From NCBI GenBank assembly GCA_019322855.1, contig JAHWIA010000030.1, positions 1 through 8,849 on the forward strand: a stretch of DNA of 8,849 nt, given 5' to 3'. This document shows positions 5,362 to 8,849 of the stretch, piece after piece. Under the pieces are notes generated by a model. That model did not search any database. It had not been told where the DNA came from and worked only from the letters and a program-made list of their open reading frames with translations. Position 1 is the first letter of the stretch. Each line of letters begins with the position of its first letter. The stretch is from Candidatus Woesearchaeota archaeon (GTDB lineage: Archaea > Nanobdellota > Nanobdellia > Woesearchaeales > WJKV01). The position numbers and the translations under genes were made by a program.

Positions 5362-5814
5362 TCAGTCGCCTGTTTTCACCAATCTAAACCTGTTTTTATG
5401 AATTTGCTCTGTTTTTCTTGCCACTGTCCTGACATCTGCTACCTTTGGAGGAGCGATCTTGTCTTCCAACCTTGCTGTTTCTTCTTCAGGATACATCCAA
5501 CTGTCACAAGCATCCCAATAACCAGGCATCTTGTGCAATGGAGTGCCATTTATTACGTGAACTCCGTATTTTCTTCCTGTGATTCCTTTCTTTTCAAGTT
5601 CTTTAAGTTCACCGACAGTAAGAAGGTAAGTAACTGAATTCTCTATTGCAGTGAACGGATTTATGTCATTTTCTCTTAAGTAATTTTTGAAATCTTCATA
5701 TACGCCTAACTGTCTTAATCTTTTAACTTTTTCAAAATACCTTGATTTAGAAGCACTTAGAACTTGAGGTTTTCCATATTCCAGTGTAGAACTGTTTGTG
5801 TTTAGTTTCCTCAC
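5362..5814 (-). CDS. Unrecognised 150-residue protein upstream of parA
   Basis: The start is GTG at 5814-5812. An in-frame TAG directly precedes it, and no ATG occurs until residue 96, so the GTG is effectively forced. TTTAAATA boxes at 5832-5848 put the transcript start near 5818, making the message nearly leaderless. Residues 22-52 are a basic helical region (KSRYFEKVKRLRQLG, then YEDFKNYLREND). Residues 53-78 look helical with a hydrophobic face, and 80-90 (GRKYGVHVING) form a likely strand pair. Residues 97-108 hold aromatic residues and C103. The tail from 125 is basic. The protein could bind DNA and serve as the ParA partner, because ParA genes are usually paired with a small DNA-binding protein, but no known ParB, helix-turn-helix or ribbon-helix-helix signature is visible. 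The gap to parA is 63 bases on the same strand, so an operon is plausible. Confidence 0.75.
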   Translation of the reverse strand: MRKLNTNSSTLEYGKPQVLSASKSRYFEKVKRLRQLGVYEDFKNYLRENDINPFTAIENSVTYLLTVGELKELEKKGITGRKYGVHVINGTPLHKMPGYWDACDSWMYPEEETARLEDKIAPPKVADVRTVARKTEQIHKNRFRLVKTGD

Positions 5815-5831
5815 CTAAATTTATTCTAAAG

Positions 5832-5848
5832 TATTTAAACTATTTAAA
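5832..5848 (-). promoter_or_regulatory. Double TATA box for the 150-residue gene and parA
   Basis: The minus strand holds two direct copies of TTTAAATA nine bases apart. The outer copy (5841-5848) predicts a start near 5818, four bases before the GTG; the inner one would start inside the gene. It forms the minus-strand half of a divergent promoter region shared with the Lon-like gene. Confidence 0.5.
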
Positions 5849-5852
5849 TATT

Positions 5853-5867
5853 ATGCATGAAATGCAT
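5853..5867. promoter_or_regulatory. Inverted repeat, possible operator, between divergent genes
   Basis: ATGCAT-GAA-ATGCAT is a perfect 6-base repeat with a 3-base spacer. Each half is itself palindromic. It sits between the minus-strand TATA boxes and the plus-strand TATA box at 5887, where a bound regulator could affect both transcripts. Its regulatory role is inferred from position only, and AT-rich DNA produces such palindromes by chance. Confidence 0.3.
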
Positions 5868-5886
5868 TTAAAAGTCAAAGAAAAAG

Positions 5887-5895
5887 TTTATAAAA
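5887..5895 (+). promoter_or_regulatory. TATA box for the Lon-like protease gene
   Basis: TTTATAAAA centred near 5891 predicts a transcript start near 5917, three bases before the ATG at 5920. No ribosome site is present, so translation is probably leaderless. Confidence 0.6.
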
Positions 5896-5919
5896 TCATA
5901 TAAATCCCACACCTCGGCG

Positions 5920-8849
5920 ATGGGGAAAAAGAAAGCAAGAAAAACCTCAAGTGAAAGCGGCTTGAAACCCGGCATAATTTCTAAATTAGGTACTACTGAA
6001 TTTTCAGATTCTGTTTCTTATGTCGAAGAAGTCAAAAGAGTTATGGCTGGCAAGGGCCCTAAATTTAATTTTCCGTTCTTGAACCAGGACGCGACTTTCA
6101 CAAAGTTCGTCTCGCATCTCGCGCGAAGTCCTTATCCATATGTTGTCATGGTAGGTGAAGTAGGGATTGGAAAGACAATGATGATAGATCATACTCTTGG
6201 AGTGTTGAACGGCGACATTCCTCTTGAAGAGATAGCAAAACAATGCCCAGAGCTCGAGCCAGAATTCAGGAGAATAAAAGAAAGGGTTTCGGATTTCCAG
6301 CACAGGGATTATTTGATCATTCCAAACCTGAAAAAACCAAGAGAGCCTATTGTTCTTGATTATACAGGCGATTCAATCGAGAGGGATCTTCCTATCTTTG
6401 AGGAATTCTGCGGGGACATAGTCGATGTATTAGATAATTTTGCAGAAGACAATAAAGAAAGGATCAGGTTCAGGTTCAGGGAAGATAGGTTTAAGGAATA
6501 CATCAGGGCAGAGATTAATCAACTTTATGTAGAAATATACAAGAAAATTTTAGACATTACATACCATGGACGGAAAGACAAGAACACAGATGTTGCCCTT
6601 GTGACTGTGACTCCTAAAGACAAAGGAAAGACAAGGGGCAAGCCAAAGAAAAAGAGGGAGCAGCACTTTGTAGGGACCTGGAAGTTTCTCAACTCAGGCG
6701 TTAAACTAGAACCTTACAAAAAAAATGATAGATCTGGAATTTCAGGAAGGGGCGTTACAAAAGCCATGATTGAAAAAGGACTTTCAAAGAATTATCTGCA
6801 TAAAATAACAAGGGATAAATTAAACAATTTAATGAATCAACTGAAAAATTTTGATGTGTATACTGAAAAAGAAGACAGAAAAAAAGACGGTGCGCCATTG
6901 TCATGGGCAGACTTGAAAGAGATAGTTTACCAAGAATTCAGGGACTATAATAATAAAGTGATATTGCCGTTCGAAGAAGAGTATAGAGAGGATCCTTTTT
7001 CTCAGCCAGCAATGATGTCTGAGCTCAAGCAAAGACCTAAGTACAGGTCAAAGAAAAGGATCAGTCCTGTCACATTGAGCGATCTTGAATCAAAACTGCA
7101 GAAGATAAGGGCTAAGTTCGACAAAGGCATGTGTTCTCCAGAACTATTGAAATGGATGGACAGTGTTATTAATTATTTCAAGGATGAAAGATCAGAAGTT
7201 GAAAAGACAATTGTCGAGATGCTTGACGAAGTGGAAAAGAAAGACAGAAGAAGTACGAAGAAAAGAAGTTTTGTCAAGGTCAAAGGAAAAGGCGCTAAAG
7301 CAATAGATGATGAAGAAGAGGATGGCCGTGATGATGACGGGATTGCCTTCAGGCTGAGGCATGGCGATCACAGGATTTCAGCTTATCACATCTTCATGGC
7401 GAACCATTTCAAGGACCTTGCTGCGCAGGGAAATGTTGACAGTGTTATTGTTTCTGATTTCTCACCGTCAAGCCTGTTCGGAACCTATGTTCTTCATAAT
7501 GACAATACTCCTCCACACATGACACTTTCTTCATTAGGCACTTATTTTCAGGGAGGGATTTTGGTATTTCCAGACCATTTCAACAGGCTGGTCAAGACTC
7601 TCAGGGGTGTTGGTGAAAAAGGGACAGGAAAAGGCTCGAGTGTCAGCGGTATGAGGGAACGTTTCCTGGAATCTCTACAGAAAGGAGAGATGCTGCTTGT
7701 CAATGACGGCATACTGTTCAAGCTTAAAGCGCCGAGGATGATTCTTGGCTGTGATAATGAAGACCCATTTGTAATACAGTTGGGATTCATGCATTATGAA
7801 TATGATGATGCATTGAGGGACAGGATCGAGAAGATAGATGTGCCTTATATTGCAGAGAATACAGAACAGACAAGGGCAGGAACAATCAAGGTGATAATCG
7901 ACAGGATAAATAATTATAACAGCACAGAAAGAGACAAAGCAGCTGCACTGTCTGTGACTCCAGAAGTTGTTGATGTTCTTCTTAGGGAAACTCTTTTGTG
8001 GGAGTCGCTTGGTTTCTTGGAATATCGTGGCTTGACAAAACGTGTCGATGAAATAATGAGATTCGCAGAAAGAAAAGGACATAAAGAAGTTTCATTGGAT
8101 ACGCTCAAGGAATTGAACAAGGAGAATGCGCCGAATGAGACTTTTGTTTTCATTGATCGTGATTTCAAGGATCCTGACGGTTACAATGCATTGCCGGATA
8201 AGGCTGTAGGATACATAAATTCTTTGGCAGTATTTGGCGAAATGTTGAGTTGCAGGATGGGCTGTTCATCTTACATAATAAGAAGCAGGGATCCGTTGCC
8301 GAAAGAAAGAGGCAGGTTCGAGCTTCTTGAAAAGGAAGAGGGTATGACTGATCGGACCGCTAACAAAGGCTATACATTAGCTACTTCATTCCTTAATAAC
8401 ATGTTTTATGGAATTAGAAGACCTGGCTTGAACAGCAAGGAAGGGTGGCAGATACTTACTGAAAAGGTAGGTGAAAAATTCGGTTTCGGAGGGGATTCCA
8501 GTGCGCTTGCAATGACCTTGTCTATTTTGTCTGTTCTATCTGATACTCCTGTCTATACAAACAGATTCTTTACAGGCACGCTGCAGCCAAACTCAGGAGC
8601 ATTGGTGCAAGAAGAGATGAAGAAAGCAGAGAAATCAGAAGATGACAAAAGTGCAGAAGGAGAAGCCGGTCAGATCGGCGGAGTCTATACAAAAGCACTG
8701 ACTCCGACAAGAATACATCAGCTTCTTGAAAAGAGTGAAAAATCAAGGGATGTATATTTCATATTCCCGTCAGGGAATAGAAGAGAGCTTGCAGAAGAAG
8801 TCGTGACAGATCCGTTCGATGTAGAAAGCAGGGTAACTTGCATACCAGT
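5920..8849 (+). CDS. Large divergent LonB-type AAA+/S16 protease, 3' end outside window
   Basis: The frame is open from the ATG at 5920 to the window edge, giving at least 976 residues. Walker A is GEVGIGKT (79-86). Residues 131-155 (YLIIPNLKKPREPIV) match the strand after the P-loop in LonB, which normally reads like YPNPEDPN-x-P. A mostly helical, charged region (about 156-506) then interrupts the ATPase module. The fold resumes at 507-560 (SPSSLFGTY, then FQGGILVFPDHF at the Walker B position), with sensor-1 N613 and arginines R633/R635 in ALRDRI. The S16 protease domain spans about 745-976, with GYINSLAVFG (764-773), catalytic S860 in GGDSSA and K925 in IGGVYTK. Walker B has P-D-H where D-E is expected. 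A charged insertion (about 898-917) precedes K925. Unlike usual archaeal LonB, no membrane segment is visible, so it is probably cytoplasmic. It likely degrades or remodels proteins using ATP, with substrate unknown. The family call is confident. Confidence 0.9.
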   Translation, partial: MGKKKARKTSSESGLKPGIISKLGTTEFSDSVSYVEEVKRVMAGKGPKFNFPFLNQDATFTKFVSHLARSPYPYVVMVGEVGIGKTMMIDHTLGVLNGDIPLEEIAKQCPELEPEFRRIKERVSDFQHRDYLIIPNLKKPREPIVLDYTGDSIERDLPIFEEFCGDIVDVLDNFAEDNKERIRFRFREDRFKEYIRAEINQLYVEIYKKILDITYHGRKDKNTDVALVTVTPKDKGKTRGKPKKKREQHFVGTWKFLNSGVKLEPYKKNDRSGISGRGVTKAMIEKGLSKNYLHKITRDKLNNLMNQLKNFDVYTEKEDRKKDGAPLSWADLKEIVYQEFRDYNNKVILPFEEEYREDPFSQPAMMSELKQRPKYRSKKRISPVTLSDLESKLQKIRAKFDKGMCSPELLKWMDSVINYFKDERSEVEKTIVEMLDEVEKKDRRSTKKRSFVKVKGKGAKAIDDEEEDGRDDDGIAFRLRHGDHRISAYHIFMANHFKDLAAQGNVDSVIVSDFSPSSLFGTYVLHNDNTPPHMTLSSLGTYFQGGILVFPDHFNRLVKTLRGVGEKGTGKGSSVSGMRERFLESLQKGEMLLVNDGILFKLKAPRMILGCDNEDPFVIQLGFMHYEYDDALRDRIEKIDVPYIAENTEQTRAGTIKVIIDRINNYNSTERDKAAALSVTPEVVDVLLRETLLWESLGFLEYRGLTKRVDEIMRFAERKGHKEVSLDTLKELNKENAPNETFVFIDRDFKDPDGYNALPDKAVGYINSLAVFGEMLSCRMGCSSYIIRSRDPLPKERGRFELLEKEEGMTDRTANKGYTLATSFLNNMFYGIRRPGLNSKEGWQILTEKVGEKFGFGGDSSALAMTLSILSVLSDTPVYTNRFFTGTLQPNSGALVQEEMKKAEKSEDDKSAEGEAGQIGGVYTKALTPTRIHQLLEKSEKSRDVYFIFPSGNRRELAEEVVTDPFDVESRVTCIP

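Noticed and set aside
6465..6481. Short tandem AGGTTC repeat encoding RIRFRF
   Set aside because: It has fewer than three copies and is explained by the coding sequence.
6004..8168. Several minus-strand frames opposite the Lon-like gene
   Set aside because: They are short, lack promoters and ribosome sites, and lie opposite a continuous frame with clear Lon motifs.
1..8849. CRISPR array, tRNA, rRNA or insertion sequence
   Set aside because: I saw no regularly spaced repeats, T-arm signature, rRNA core sequence, transposase or flanking terminal repeats on either strand.

Overview
The window looks like chromosomal DNA from an archaeon, most likely a small-genome DPANN lineage of the Woesearchaeota/Pacearchaeota type. 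This lineage is inferred from style, not from a marker gene. The signs are AT-rich sequence, T/A-rich TATA boxes about 26 bases before the inferred transcript starts, several leaderless or nearly leaderless genes, archaeal GGTGA or GGGAGG ribosome sites on other genes, oligo-T stretches after genes, frequent AGA/AGG and ATA codons, TGA used as a normal stop, and a Lon protease of the archaeal LonB type. There are no rRNA or tRNA genes, insertion sequences or CRISPR arrays.

Region 1-1534 holds three unrecognised genes. The first is cut by the left edge (2-718, +). A small helical protein (723-974, -) is convergent with it. An acidic-tailed protein (1085-1534, +) is divergent from the small one, and the two share an intergenic region with two TATA boxes. 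Region 1578-2985 is a tight two-gene operon of HIT-fold proteins, one with a long lysine-rich tail. Both keep the HIT fold signatures but lack the middle, nucleophilic histidine of the triad. Its end overlaps by 26 bases the end of a 354-residue unknown protein on the minus strand (2960-4024).

Between that gene's promoter and the next minus-strand gene lies a short gene-free stretch (4025-4250) with a plus-strand TATA box and a 12-pair hairpin. The hairpin is fully paired only in plus-strand RNA, which makes it a candidate small RNA. Then come a 66-residue cysteine-cluster protein (4251-4451, -), a ParA/Soj-type ATPase (4552-5298, -) and a 150-residue unknown protein directly upstream of it (5362-5814, -), which is a candidate partner.

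The right third is one very large plus-strand gene (5920 to beyond 8849, at least 976 residues), divergent from the ParA pair. It is a soluble-looking, highly divergent Lon/S16 protease of LonB type. It has an intact Walker A motif and Ser-Lys dyad, an altered Walker B, roughly 350 extra residues inside the ATPase module, and a short charged insertion inside the protease domain. This gene, the two HIT proteins without the nucleophile, and the candidate RNA are the most interesting items. Nothing in the sequence proves that they form one system.
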